64,000 bases of DNA from Cheiracanthium punctorium (Eukaryota > Arthropoda > Arachnida > Araneae > Cheiracanthiidae). Position numbers and translations under genes: made by a program. The DNA is taken from positions 124,001 through 188,000 of the forward strand of contig JAWZYV010013544.1 in NCBI GenBank assembly GCA_038373885.1, given 5' to 3'. Positions within the stretch are counted from its first letter, which is position 1, and every line of letters begins with the position of its first letter. Below are positions 12,060 to 23,141 of the stretch, piece after piece. The notes under the pieces are model-generated. The model made no database searches, was not told where the DNA came from, and was given only the letters and a program-made list of their open reading frames with translations.

Positions 12060-12510
12060 TAAAGTACTTAAAAATTTTATTTCACGCTCTTTATATGTAT
12101 TTGCTTTTTTAATTTTTTTACATTTCCTTTCAAAAAATGTCGTTTATCTCAAAAAAACTGTTACAGTAAGCGTACAAATTCCAAATATATTTTCTCCCAT
12201 TAATCAGCTATCCAAAAATGTATTAATCTTCGTCTAAAGACATATAATTCGTAAAGAAGGATGTGAATTTTACTTAGCGCAGACAAAAACGCCAAACGAT
12301 GCACCCCGTACATTCTTTGGAGTAGTTGTCAACCAATCAAGTTATCACCGTTTTTTAAACTTACTTTCATAGCTGACTCTGTAAGCTGACGTTATTACGA
12401 GAAAAGTACAAAAATATTTCAAAATTTTATTTCCGTTTTTCACTTTTTCTTTCAAAAAGTGTTGTTTATCTCAAATAATTCTCTTGCCGTAAGCATGTAA
12501 TTTGCAAATT
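12060..12510 (+). repeat. Diverged direct duplication, offset ~340 bp
   Basis: AAAATTTTATTTC..TTTCTTTCAAAAA followed by TGTTTATCTCAAA and GTAAGC occurs at about 12070-12180 and again at about 12420-12505. Homology is moderate and unit borders are unclear. Confidence 0.55.
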
Positions 12511-12614
12511 ATGAAGGGACGGACAAGTTAACATTCATGCCCAATCCGGGATTTGAACCCGGATCCAAAGCATGATAGAATAGTTCTTAAGCTACTACAC
12601 CATTTGGACGGCTA
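12511..12614 (-). mobile_element. tRNA-derived SINE family 1, head only
   Basis: On the minus strand there is an A-box-like TGGTGTAGTAGC and a B-box GGTTCAAATCCCGG inside a perfect 5-bp T-stem. The sequence then runs into CTTGTCCGTCCCTTCAT, the SINE body seen at 6834-7048. The acceptor stem pairs at only about three positions, so this is a SINE head and not a functional tRNA. Confidence 0.75.
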
Positions 12615-12837
12615 GGTGAATTGTACTTATCACAGGTAAAAAAAGCGAATGGATGAGGCTTCTTTCATCGTTTAGGATCTGATCAATTGATCTGGTGAAC
12701 TGATAATTCAGATTATGAGCTGCAAACTGGTGTGTGTCGCGCCATCGTGTCAGCTAGTTTCGACTCTGCGTTTGGTAAGCATGTTTCGTTTATCAGCTAG
12801 AAACAACACGACGGTTTCATGGCAAGCACTTGCTACT

Positions 12838-12895
12838 GCCTATACAGTTGCCAAGTGCTCTGGAAGCAATTAACCACTTTTTTTAAACAGTAGTT
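12838..12895 (+). mobile_element. Family 2 tip
   Basis: TTGCCAAGTGCTCTGGAAGC followed by AATTAACCACTTTTTTTAAACAGTAG matches the recurrent ACCACTTTTTGTAAACAGTA tip seen in at least ten places in the window. Confidence 0.6.
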
Positions 12896-13159
12896 CTTAT
12901 GTTATTTTATGAAAAACTTCAGTCAGTTACGTGAACCATTTTTATTTTATCTTAAAAAAAAAATCCGATGTGCTCAGCACGGACTTCTTCGCTCGTCTGC
13001 TAAAACAAAAAAAAATCTCGGTTCACTTTAGCTGAATTTATTTTGTTGGAAAGAAATAAAATACTCCAATAATACTAAGGTTAAGCGATTTCTAGCCAAA
13101 TATTTGAGATATCGCTAAGATGGGCTGAATTCGAAAGTTTGCTTGATTTGTTCTTGCCA

Positions 13160-13665
13160 CTGAATTGGGCGATATTTCGCCAAAAGACGACAAGCCTGAG
13201 ATAATCAGCGAGATCTTGAACAGTAGCTGAAATAGTGACTCATCACAGACTTCTAATGAATAGAAGTTAGCCATAGACAGTAATGTATATAAAGACTTTT
13301 GGATATCCCAGCAAATAAATTGCCCAGTCGATTGAAATTAAAAAAGAGATGCACAGTTAGATGTTAAAATAGTTCTAAATACGAAATTTCAACATTCTAC
13401 GGTTAAAAGAGATAAATGCGATGTTATGCGGTATACGAAATTAATTTTGGCACCAAATTTGGCGATATTTCGGCAAAATTCACCAAGGTTGATGAAAAAT
13501 GGCGAGATTTTGGGCATGGAGCAAACAATGACTGACTACAGACATACTATATAGAAATTCACAGACATTAATGTATTGAAATTCTTTTGGGTGGTCTTGT
13601 AAATAAACTGTCCATTAGATTGAAACCAAAAATCGAGATCCACAAACAGATTTTCTAGTAAAGTA
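13160..13665 (+). repeat. Two-unit tandem duplication, ~290 bp period
   Basis: GGGCGATATTTCGCCA at 13166 and TGGCGATATTTCGGCA at 13458 start two related units. Each continues through a GACAGTAATGTAT or GACATTAATGTAT block, CTTTTGG, AAATAAA(T/C)TG, and GATTGAAA. Divergence is considerable. Confidence 0.65.
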
Positions 13666-14381
13666 TTAGGTTCATATATTTTAAACTATTTTTTCCCTGA
13701 TAATAATCACTATCACCTATATTTATTTCAGACACAGAAAAAAATTGAGCCTTCTAGGGTTAAATTCTAGAATTTTCGCCATTGGTCGCAGAAAAAATAA
13801 GTGTGCATCAGTTGTTTCCACAAAATATTTACAGATGAAGACAGTGGTCTATATATTTCACTTTTATATCTAGTAAAATGTTAAAATTATTGATAACTTT
13901 AACATATATGAAATTTTCAAAACACCAGTGTCGTCCGAAAAAAATTAGAATAGTGAGATAAAAATGTTTGCCTTTAAAACGGTTAACTAAGAAGATATTT
14001 CTATTTTTTGTGTGAAAGATTTTATTTAGATTCAGAAAGATTTATTAGATAGTCGTTCACTATTGTATTTCGGTTCAAAAACGCAGGATCACTCACCAAC
14101 TGCTCAGAGTGGTTTAATTTCTAGCTGTCTAAATTGCAAAGATTCTACCGAAACATTTTTCTTGGATGTCTCTAAGGCATTTGATTAAGTCTGGACGAGT
14201 GTCTTCTTTACAAACCAAACTAATTCAGCTCTAAGTACTTGATACACTCATCCACTTGCTTCATTCCTATCTCAGTGACCGATTGTTTACAGTCCGTATA
14301 AACAACTCTCTCTCACGTTACACTTCAATTAAAGCAGGCGTCCAACAAGGGTCACTCATTGGCCCTACTTTGTTTAACATA

Positions 14382-15160
14382 CAGGGTGGCCATAATTAAA
14401 CTGCAATAGTTCAAGGGGTGCTGGAGAGAAAACTTCCAGGAATATTTCAGTGAAACATGGTATCTACACGTTTCAGAACATTCGCAAGTCAAATATGCAA
14501 TTAAAAAATCGCCATTTTTCACCCGATAGGTGGCGCTATCGTGTGAATGCTTATGGACGTCCTATATGCAAATTTTAAGCCCATCCAACAGTGTAAAAAC
14601 AAGACCACGTTGAGTAATGGTCAATCATGACTCTGAATAAGAAGGAACGTGCATTGTTAGTGAAGATATTCTATCAGAATGGTAGCAATTATTCAGCTAC
14701 TCTGAAAGAATACCGGCGTATGAAACGATTAAGAAGAGGTCCAATGAGTGTCAGTGAGAATAAATAATGGTTTAGTTGTTTTCCAAAGCGTCTTTATGAA
14801 TTTTTTAATTTGTGATATTAATTTACGTTAATTTTTGATTACATGTTATTGTAAAAATTTAATTTCTGAAGCGAATTGTATGGAATTTTGATAAACTGTA
14901 AATGATGTTTTGTATTGTTTATATGCCTCTTAGAATGTCACTATGCTCTGTCTATCGGTTTTGGAAGTTGTATATGCCACCGGTGAGCTTTGAAATACGG
15001 TACAGCGCCATCTATCGGGTGAAAATGACAATTTTTTATTTTTGCATACTTGACTTGCGCATGTTCTGAAACGTGTAGATACCAAATTTCACTGGAATAT
15101 TCTCGGTAGTTTTCTCTCTAGCACCCCTTGAATACTTGCAGTTTAATTATGGCCACCCTG
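14382..15160 (+). mobile_element. Mariner-type element, internally deleted (779 bp, TA target)
   Basis: Ends read CAGGGTGGCCATAATTAAAC on both sides and stay inverted copies for about 160 bp at roughly 88% by eye, through the TCTACACGTTTCAGAACAT block and the CACCCGATAG.TGGCGCT block. TA duplicates at 14380-14381 and 15161-15162. It interrupts the LINE codon for isoleucine in FNIYINDI. Only the first codons of a transposase remain inside, so it would need a helper enzyme. Confidence 0.93.
14628..14768 (+). pseudogene. N-terminal remnant of a mariner transposase
   Basis: An ATG opens a frame of about 46 codons (MTLNKKERALLVKIFYQNG, then SNYSATLKEYRRMKRLRRGP). It ends at a TAA soon after PMSVSENK. 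This is the DUF4817-like helix-turn-helix start of arthropod mariner-type transposases. The rest of the DNA-binding region and the whole DDE domain are deleted. The start is the natural one for the family. Confidence 0.75.
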
Positions 15161-15326
15161 TATACATCAATGACATTCTCCGAAGTGAATACGCAACACT
15201 TGTTATATATGCCGACGATTCAGCCATTCTTTCAAGATCTTTCCATCCTGATATTATGATTAAAAAATTACAGCTCCACATAGGTATCTTAGAAACCTGG
15301 TTTCAAAAATGGAAAATTAAAATTAA

Positions 15327-15775
15327 CCCTTTGAGGCGCAACCCTTTCCCAATGCTGAAAAAAGGGCAGCCGTTGCCATCGCTCGACTTAACTACCAGCA
15401 AGATGGCTGTGCCCGCGCACAGCCAGCTGCGTCAGACAAGGGTCTCTAGATCTGTGGCACGCGATAAACGTTTCGATCGTCCGCCATCTTGCTGGTAGTT
15501 AAGTCGAGCGATGGCAACAGCTGCTCTTTTTTCAGCATTGGGCCATCTATCCAGCTGTTCTCGCATTCGTCCATTTTTCAGTAGATGTCAGTGCTGTTAA
15601 AAATAATCGTGACAATTTTTTACGGGAAATGAAGTGCTTAAAAAGTAAAGGATTCTCGTGGAGCTATGTCATCCGCAACTATTTTTATAGAAATCAAATC
15701 TATTCTTCGTGACTGGCGACAGTCAAAACGTCAGAGTTTGGTGTTCCCAGAGAGGGAACACTGCGCGTTAAAGGG
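15327..15775. mobile_element. piggyBac-like MITE (449 bp, TTAA target) with a 60-bp internal palindrome
   Basis: TTAA sits on both sides (15323-15326 and 15776-15779). The ends read CCCTTTGAGGCGC and, on reverse complement, CCCTTTAACGCGC, which fits the CCYT start of piggyBac elements. Inside, 15348-15407 and 15483-15542 are inverted copies with about 2 mismatches in 60, separated by 75 bp. They would form a strong cruciform or RNA hairpin. There is no transposase. Confidence 0.9.
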
Positions 15776-16343
15776 TTAACCCTTGTAAATGTAATGCGAT
15801 TTACTTCACCAATAGCAGAAAACGGTTTAGAAACCTCTACATACATAACAATAGAATAAATTGGACCAGAACTTGCAAATACTTGGGTGTCTTGTTTGAC
15901 TCAAGTCTGACATGGTAAATCCGGTGCTTAGTGCCCGAAACAAAATGGTTGGAGCAACAAAAAAACTAGAGAAGTTGCTTTTTAAAATAAGCTCAGCCGG
16001 CAAAATAAAGTAAAATTATATAAATGCTGTGCTTCCTGCCGCAATTTACACCAGCCAAATCTAGGGATATACCGCAAAAACCAATCTAGATGTATTATCA
16101 CGAAAACACAACGCAATTATCCGTCGAATTTGGCATGGACACAAGTACCTGACTAATGCTGTTATTCGGAGAATTCTCGGCATCCCTTCCTTCAGAAAAA
16201 TTGTCCACCAGATTGGTGAAAATTTCTTCACCAATTTCGGTAACGTTCCGAACGAACTATTACCTGAGCTGCCAGATTACGATTTCCGAGAAGAAGTAAA
16301 CCGTAAAAGACCCAAGGCGGTCTTACTCTTAGATACCGACTAG

Positions 16344-16610
16344 GAACTTTGTAACCGCTATTCTAATAACTATTTTTTGTGTAAAACTTGTTCATCACCA
16401 TTCATTTATTTTTTTATCTCATTTTTTATTTATGCACGTATTGCTGATTATTTTTCCATTTATTAAAAAAAACTGTTTTTCTTGACGTCACCACGCCTCA
16501 CATGGAAGCCCCTTTATTTAATGTTTGACCAAAAAAGGATTGTAACTGAGAAAGTGGAAATGTAGCCTTGAATGGCCGAGGTGTTCCATGTAATAAAATT
16601 TTGTCATTCC
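16344..16610 (+). mobile_element. 3' untranslated tail of the split LINE
   Basis: Non-coding DNA follows the LINE stop and reaches a polyadenylation-like AATAAAA at about 16592. A block GAATGGCCGAGGTGTTCC precedes it. The 3' border is approximate because no clear poly-A or target repeat is seen. Confidence 0.45.
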
Positions 16611-16766
16611 ATGTCAACTCAAGATCACTCACTTTAAGATATTCAGCCTAGACTAGTTTCGTCAATATGCTATGTCTAATCAACAGCATTCAAGAAGAAG
16701 AAAACTTGTTCCTAATTTTCGTTAATTTTTACAGTCTCTGGGGAATAAATTTTCTTTTCTTTTCTA

Positions 16767-16795
16767 TCTTTTTTTTTTTTTTTTTTTTTTTTTTT
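16767..16795. repeat. Poly-T tract
   Basis: A near-uninterrupted run of more than 20 T follows CTTTTCTATC. It could be the A-tail of a minus-strand retroposed copy, but no body is recognisable to its right. Confidence 0.7.
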
Positions 16796-16799
16796 GGAT

Positions 16800-17400
16800 T
16801 ACCCATACTTTTAAGAGTTTTTCTCTTTGATTTAGGAAATTTTCACACGAATTTGGGTTTCTTTCCCAAATTTTGCATGATAATTTCAATATAAATTTTT
16901 AAATGAGATTTACTTTTATTTATCAATCTCTAAACGCAATTTAACTTAAAATAAAACTAGAAATGACTAAATATATAAATTAATATTAAATTATTAACAG
17001 AAACAGAACAAAACAATGGCATTAAACCTATGTTTGGAAAAAATTAACTCATCTATCATAGGTATGTTATCAAAATAGATATCTTATTCTTAAATACATA
17101 AAAAAGGATGCTTTCTTTGTGAAAATAATCTGCAAATATAGATACATTAATAAATGTGTCATGGTTAAAATTTATTCGCTTCTGCTAGTAGTGCACACAT
17201 AAAAAGAATATTTTAACTTTTTACATTTTAAGTAACATTTTATCTGTACATATATGTTAAAATAATTAGTTTTTGTAAATTATAAGTCAATTATTAAAAA
17301 ATACTTTAATGGTGTGTGAAACATGTTTGCAATTTATTGTTCTGATGTAATTATATAAAAAAGTGAAAAAATACACTTGATAACGAAATACATGTTTAGT
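16800..17400. other. Unassigned AT-rich stretch
   Basis: Very AT-rich with no recognisable terminus, array or domain. Confidence 0.4.
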
Positions 17401-17401
17401 G

Positions 17402-17480
17402 CCAGATATCCGAATCCGGCAACCAAAGGAGTTTAGGATATCCGATATCCGGTAAAATCACTATCCGTTACATCCCTAAT
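17402..17480 (-). mobile_element. Solitary hAT-like end with GGATATCC palindromes
   Basis: Read on the minus strand it starts TAGGGATGTAACGGATAGTG and continues through CCGGATATCGGATATCC repeats. This tip is of the widespread hAT TAGGGATG type. No opposite end was found nearby. Confidence 0.6.
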
Positions 17481-18205
17481 TCAAACGACGACACAACACG
17501 TGCACGGTAAGTGCTAAAACCTGGAACACTGGTTTAAAGTTCGCTCAATACCTAGTTAGCGCTTTTAGTTTTAAGTTCGAAAATTTTCACTTAAGAAATT
17601 AAGAAATTTCTTGCTTTAGAAACAGCATGGTAAAGAAATATAGCCTATTAGGAAATTGTTTATAAGTTGTTAAAATTGTTTACTCCAAGTAAACTGGCCT
17701 TAAGGTTATTTGAGATTAATGTTTATAGTGATCTCATTATGTTTTAACAGTGAGACCAAAATATGCAATCAAACGGATTTCCGTGCGAAGTGAAATGTTA
17801 TTACAGCGTGCCAGTACCGTCCGCTGCTATCGCATTTTCATCGCTTTGAGGTACATGCTAGCACATATATGACTAGCTTCCATGATAGCACAACTAGTAC
17901 TTCAATTTCCACGGCTTTAACAGCAAAATTGATATTTTATAAAAGTACTTACAATTAAAAGATTGTGGTAGCTTAAATCACAGTGATAAAAAATGTAAAT
18001 TCTGGTTGAAATTAAAATTTACATAGGACAGTTAATGTCATATATGGTGCGGCAAAAGAACAAAACAAATAATAAAAAAAGAAAAAACGCGAACAGGCTC
18101 ATTGTATCATAGAATGGAAGTTAACTAATTTCTCCTTAATTTGTGTGCATTTCTTTTTGCCTTCACTTTTGTTTTAAAAAAATCCTAATATATTTCTTAG
18201 TTTAC
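17481..18205. other. Unassigned stretch
   Basis: Nothing recognised apart from short A-rich runs near 18060-18090. Confidence 0.35.
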
Positions 18206-18207
18206 GT

Positions 18208-18498
18208 ATTGTTCTTTTTTTGCGTTTTAGCAATGTCAAGGAAAAGATCTATGCTATTTTAGATTTGTTTAATCTAGTGAAAGGACAGTGTGAAATGATT
18301 GGCTTGTCGAATGTGCCCCGGCAAACAGTGTCTAATGTAATCTGCCGTTTCAAAGAGTTTGGCAATGATGGTCGGCATCTGGAAAGTATACGAAAACACA
18401 CTCACGTGCGGTAAACATACTCAAGAATTGTAAGGCTATCAGGAGGCGAAATCAGTGAAATTAGAATGTTTTCATGAGAAAGATCGCTCCTGACATGC
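18208..18498 (+). pseudogene. Tc1-like transposase N-terminal fragment
   Basis: The frame opened at 18220 contains a helix-turn-helix region, VPRQTVSNVICRFKEFGNDG, typical of Tc1-type elements in arthropods. After a frame break near 18412 the downstream frame reads VNILKNCKAIRRR and then MRKIAP, the expected second helix region. A start at 18232 gives MSRKRS, which is also family-like but soon hits a stop. The copy is frameshifted and lacks the catalytic domain. No terminal repeats were found. Confidence 0.7.
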
Positions 18499-18499
18499 A

Positions 18500-18605
18500 G
18501 AGGCGTAGCTAGGTAGCCGAAGGCCCTGGTGCAAAAAAAAAACTGGTGCCCTAACGGTTTAGGTTTTATCAAGTCAAAATGTAAATATATATAAATACTT
18601 TAAAG
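18500..18605 (+). mobile_element. AGAGGCGTAGCTAGG-type hAT tip
   Basis: CAGAGGCGTAGCTAGGTAGC near 18498-18520 resembles the CAGNGGCGTAGCC tips of the hAT MITEs elsewhere in the window. The opposite end was not located. Confidence 0.4.
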
Positions 18606-18779
18606 CAGGGGCCGTATCCAAAGAGGGGGGGGGGTATAGGGTTGAACCCCCCCCCCCAAAAAAAAAATACTGTATAGTAATTTTCAGAAGATATTTTCCC
18701 CAATACCATAGTTTTTTTCAAATCGTTTGGTAAAAAGTTAAGTGAAACTCCCCGAAATAACAGTCTAGTTACAGCCCTG
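18606..18779. mobile_element. hAT-type MITE (174 bp)
   Basis: Ends CAGGGGCCGTATCCA and, reversed, CAGGGCTGTAACTAG. Flanks CTTTAAAG (18598-18605) and ATTTAAAG (18780-18787) match at 7 of 8, consistent with an 8-bp hAT target duplication. The inside has long G and C runs and no coding sequence. Confidence 0.75.
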
Positions 18780-18787
18780 ATTTAAAG

Positions 18788-20576
18788 GTACAAAGCTACT
18801 AGTTTATCATCAGCTGTTTATCGTGCACTGCATGGCACAGCAAAACTACTTACTACATATATGTGCATGAGTGTCTTGAGTGAGCTTTAGTGATCGCCTA
18901 GGTTCTACAGGTAAAGTGTTTAGGAACGTATACCATACTTGGATTAATAATATAGGTATTAAGCAATAAAACGAAGTAATTCAAAAGCTTTATGCACGTA
19001 TGTATGTAAAACACTTTATTTTACATAAAACCTTAATAGCATATTTACACACCGAGGGAAGAATGTAGGCTATTTCAACCCGCGTGTAAAATTGACTCCC
19101 TAACCGAAGGCGAGGGTAGCAAACACACAGACTTTCTCATAAAAGTAAAGTAGCATTTTCGTCCCGCAAAACGGGGCAGAAATTTAAACTTCCGGTGCAA
19201 ACATAATGAAAAAACAATTTATACAGAGAAGTCATATACAAAGGCAAACATCCCTTTAAGGGATCTCTTCCAGTTATTATATGTAAGTCAGGCCTGCCTA
19301 CTATACTGATGTGTATACTGACAACAAAATAACAATTTAGTTTATAATCTTTTCCTAGCCTTAGCTTTAGCAAATGTATCAATGACTTCGGTTAAATCTA
19401 GGCTTGATGCGGCTTTGTTTTCAATTGCTATTAGCGATAAATGTCGGAGTCGAGCTTGGCCCATACAGTCTCCAACCTCTACGGAATATAATTCACCACT
19501 TTCCCTGAACAGTAAAATTTGTATTACAATATAGCGAAATTTCAACATTCCAAAGACATTCTGACATTATTGTAGGTAAACCGCTCCCTAGTTAGGCACT
19601 CCTATAAAACTTATTTTCAGTCAGTCGGATTTTAAAATTGTTCACTTTCATTAAATTGCCGGCGATGTTAATCTGTCATTGTTTAAGATGATTTGTGAAA
19701 GAAGTATCGCGTTCTAATCTAATGAAAATCACCCTTATTGATTTTGTTACTCAACGGCGAGAAGTTCGAATTTCACAATTTGTTTGTGTGAAACTGATAT
19801 CGTCAGCTATGTATGAAGACCGTTAAAACCTGTAATAATATTTACGAAACGAGAAATTGAACGGATAATAATATTAGGGAAACGTCTTAGGCAATAAAAG
19901 AGGATCCAAAAGTATAATGTCCAGATAAAAGGAGCCCCTCTGGTATTTATGTGGAACGTTAATTAAATGTTAGATGAATTATTTATAAAGTTTAGATGGG
20001 AATAATACAAATGATTATTGCTCCTTAATAAATCTTGTATGAAGGCGACTTAATAATAAATATTTTCGAGTTACGTTTACATAAAAAAAAAAAAATCTAG
20101 ATAACAAATATACGACTTACAGTTTACGAAAATTAACTCAAGTTGTTTTGAATAAAGATAAAATTGAGAGTATTTATCCAGTGATATTATTTTTAAATGC
20201 AAGGAACACATTAATTGTAAGAGCAAATGAGTTTCTTTAATTTTACAAGCAGCTATGATATAAAGTAGTTATGCGTTTAAGGCTTTAACTTGAAAACTGA
20301 GTCTAAGTTTTTTATCTTAATGACATGACTTACGATAAAATTTGCCCCTAATTCATTTATAAACTGCAATTTATGAGAAGGAAAAACACTATAATTTTTA
20401 AGTAATGAAGATTTTCAAAAAATAAAATTACTAAACAGTTTTCGTTGCAAATATAGCATCTACAGTAAATAATAGTAATAATAATAAGAGCATATCATTA
20501 ATAACTCATAACTCTCGTTTTTTAATTTCTAAGCTTTATTTATAATCTTTTTAACACTTTCCAACAAGGTTGAAAA
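18788..20576. other. Unassigned stretch
   Basis: No repeat ends or domains recognised. Two overlapping short minus-strand frames at 19137-19548 lack motifs. An A-run lies near 20083. Confidence 0.4.
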
Positions 20577-21875
20577 GTGTTTATGATTTTGGCTTGTCCG
20601 TCTTTCCGTCCGTGCTCTAACTTGCGCAAATATGCATCGATTTGTTCGAAATCGATAAGCGTTATTACTAGGTACAGTACTATGTATCCTATTGAAAATG
20701 GTGTATGTAGCATTTTTAGTTCTTCTACAGGAAAGTTCAAAAGATTTCCAATACATTACACTCTATGGGCCCTCATTCTTTAAAGTGTATTTAAGAGATA
20801 TTCGGCTGTTTAAAATGAAACAGAATTGATACATATTATTAAGGATTACAAGATACAGCTCTCCATCAAAAATAGTGTCTGCATCATTAGTAGTTCTTCT
20901 ACAGGAGCACTCAAAATAATTCCAATGCATTACGTTCAATGGCAGTTTAGAGGCAGGTATCTAATTTTAAGCACAATAGTACCCCACTATATATAAATAC
21001 TTGATGATCTAATGACGATTGTATACTCCTTCAAAATTTGCGTCAAGACTTTTGCGATAAATCGCCAAAGAGGGTGCGAAATTTTTTTTTTAGAAAAATG
21101 AACCTTAGCTTGGCGATTTTTTCATTATTTGGCTAGAAATCAAAAATATACTTAATGCGACCCTATTAAACTATAACGATTTTAATGGGAATTCTGAAAA
21201 TTCGTTTATCGCACTCGAATCAACTTACTTTAGTGTGTTGCGTTAACAGAAAGCTACGCAAGTCTATCTACATAGGAAGTGGGTTTGCGTTGGTCGGAGG
21301 AATTTTTAAGGGTTTCTAATGCATTAAGCGATTTACATGCAACAAAATTGTAAGCATGATTTTTAGCCTGTAAAATATTTCTCGTTTTCCGTGCCTGTGC
21401 GATACCGTTATTTTGAATAAGAGGCATACATATTTACATTTTCAGGTGTTTATGTTTTCGATTCTTTAGTTCATTCTTCTGTCCACAGGTCTGTGCTCTA
21501 GCTGACATAAGCATACAGCGATTGGTGCGGATATTATACATGTTTTTTCTATGTACAGTGCCATTTACCGTATTGAAAATGATGTATGAAGCATTTATAG
21601 TTCTTTTACAGGAGCCAAAAAAAAAATCAACACATCACGCTCTATGGTCAGTCATTCTTAAAAGCGAATTTTAAAGATATTTGTTTTATTTCAACGAAAG
21701 CGAAGTTGACTTATATGTTAAGGCTCATAATATAATGTTATCCATTGAAGATATTGCCTGTGTAATAAATAGTTCTTCTACAGGGTCATTGAAAAGAATT
21801 TCAATACATTACAATCTATAGCAGTTGAGAGGCATTAAACTATTTCAAGCGCAGTACAATAGGTATAAAAACGTT
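20577..21875 (+). repeat. Large duplication (A 20577-20995, B 21448-21875) with inner sub-repeats
   Basis: Two ~420 bp blocks share the order CCGT/CCAC..GTGCTCTA, ATTGAAAATG.TGTATG, then TAGTTCTTCTACAGG followed by a CCAATACATTACACTCTATGG-like block. The TAGTTCTTCTACAGG motif occurs at 20717, 20891, 21598 (one mismatch) and 21770, so each block contains an inner repeat of 174 or 172 bp. Function is unknown. The intervening 20996-21447 shows no recognisable feature. Confidence 0.7.
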
Positions 21876-22323
21876 TATAACAGTATCTCCCAAATCTCGC
21901 CAGATTTAAAGACAATAAATCGTCAAATTTGGATCAAAAATACTGTTGTGTTGGAAAGGGTTTTATAATCGATGCGTTTGGCATGATTTATTTTTCTTGT
22001 TTTTCCTTGATTTAAATTACTTTTAATCAAATATGCTTTTTTCAAAACGGACAGATCTTTCTTTTCCGTTTTTAATCTAAACTTATTATATGATCTGTTC
22101 ATGCTATCCTTGGAAAGACACAAGGGTAAAAATAACCTTCTATATCATTCGCTTCTTCCCGAATTGAGCTTGTGTATGCTCTATTGCCACCCAAACTTGC
22201 TCAAGTGCGCCGATAAGAGCGATCGGGATAAACCTTGATTCAATAGTGATTTAAACTCAATAACATCATAACCCATCCCTCTCTTCTTTCTTATGTACAC
22301 AATTGACTGAACATGATGCCGAA
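21876..22323. other. Unassigned stretch
   Basis: Nothing recognised. The minus-strand frame at 21923-22123 has no domain. Confidence 0.35.
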
Positions 22324-22464
22324 GGAAAAGGTTAACAAAACTAAAGTGTATATAATATTACTAGAGTAATGGAAAAGGTTAACAAAACTAAAGTGTGTAT
22401 AATATTAATAGAGTAATGGAAAAGGTTAACAAAACTAAAGTGTGTATAATATTACTAGAGTAAT
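22324..22464 (+). repeat. Tandem repeat, 3 x 47 bp
   Basis: Three exact-length units start at 22324, 22371 and 22418, each GGAAAAGGTTAACAAAACTA followed by AAGTGT.TATAATATTA.TAGAGTAAT. They differ at only two or three positions, so the expansion is recent. Confidence 0.95.
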
Positions 22465-22574
22465 GACATCATGGTGGTTTGATCCCCAAACCTCGAAATT
22501 TTAGTCGATGCATTAGTAGTTTTTTCTTGCTTGTGTTGACTCTGGAGATAATTAATAGTCGATTTTTTTTTTTT

Positions 22575-22640
22575 TTTTGCATTACATATCCCCCCCCCCT
22601 CGAAATTGTTTCCTGGCTACGGCCTTGAAATGAGTGCCGG
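22575..22640 (+). mobile_element. Right end of a C-run hAT MITE
   Basis: ATATCCCCCCCCCCTCGAAA then TTCCTGGCTACGGCCTTG matches the right end of the MITE at 42062-42226. A T-run precedes it and no left end is visible. Confidence 0.55.
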
Positions 22641-23141
22641 TTCTCGATGCAATCTGGTTCTCTACCGGGATGAAATTTGAGAGGACGCTATCTATCATCG
22701 ACTGACTAACGTGCAGTTTTTCACATAACGAGTTATAAATTGACGAAAAATAAATTTCCTTATAAATAAATATAATTTTATGTTCGATATTTAGCAGTGT
22801 AGCACTAAGGGGGATATTGTTTAAGGATACACTGTACAGGCATTATATAAATACAGACAATGCTGTATATCAAATTTGAGTTTATTTTTCATTAATATAC
22901 ATTTATCTTTAAGTTCTCAGTTCAGGCGAACAACGGAAAATCAATTGCCGACAGCGCCTTTTCTCAGTTTAATCGCTTTGTGGAATTACGTTTGGAAAGC
23001 TGCGAAGGGAGCAAGCACTTTGCAAGGTACATTTTAGACACCTTAAACAAAACTGAAAATCATGCAAAAACAGATTTCGCTTCACCAAATATCCCGTCCA
23101 ATTTATTTGTGCTTTCTCACTGATAAATCCGAATCTCTTTA
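22641..23141. other. Unassigned stretch
   Basis: No recognisable gene or terminus. Confidence 0.35.

Larger units (their letters stand above)
14075..16343 (+). pseudogene. Dead LINE (Jockey-like) reverse transcriptase, split by two DNA transposons
   Basis: Three segments of one non-LTR reverse transcriptase are present. 14075-14381 holds HQLLRVV, FFLDVSKAFD (catalytic motif A), HSYLSDR and AGVQQGSLIGPTLFN. 15161-15326 holds YINDI and the catalytic YADD, then ILETWFQKWKIKIN. 15780-16343 holds the thumb motif KYLGVLFDSSLTW and a C-terminal tail ending in a TAG stop. In-frame stops replace codons after HQLLRVV and after motif A, and a one-base frameshift follows FD. Other frame breaks follow near 15915 and 16010, so it is inactive. 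The gaps are a mariner element (14382-15160) and a piggyBac-like MITE (15327-15775). Both junctions close in the reading frame once the insert and one copy of its target are ignored, so the LINE was there first. The endonuclease and ORF1 are missing. Confidence 0.88.

Noticed and set aside
12535..12612. Functional tRNA gene on the minus strand
   Set aside because: The T-arm is perfect but the acceptor stem does not pair and the sequence continues into a SINE body.
15136..15498. 120-codon frame treated as one protein
   Set aside because: It starts in mariner inverted repeat, crosses the LINE YADD region and ends in the piggyBac-like MITE, so it is a chimera of three elements.
16667..16894. 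Membrane-like 75-codon frame with a Phe run
   Set aside because: The hydrophobic run is the poly-T tract.
22324..22464. CRISPR-like array
   Set aside because: Three adjacent 47-bp units without unique spacers in eukaryotic DNA are an ordinary tandem repeat.
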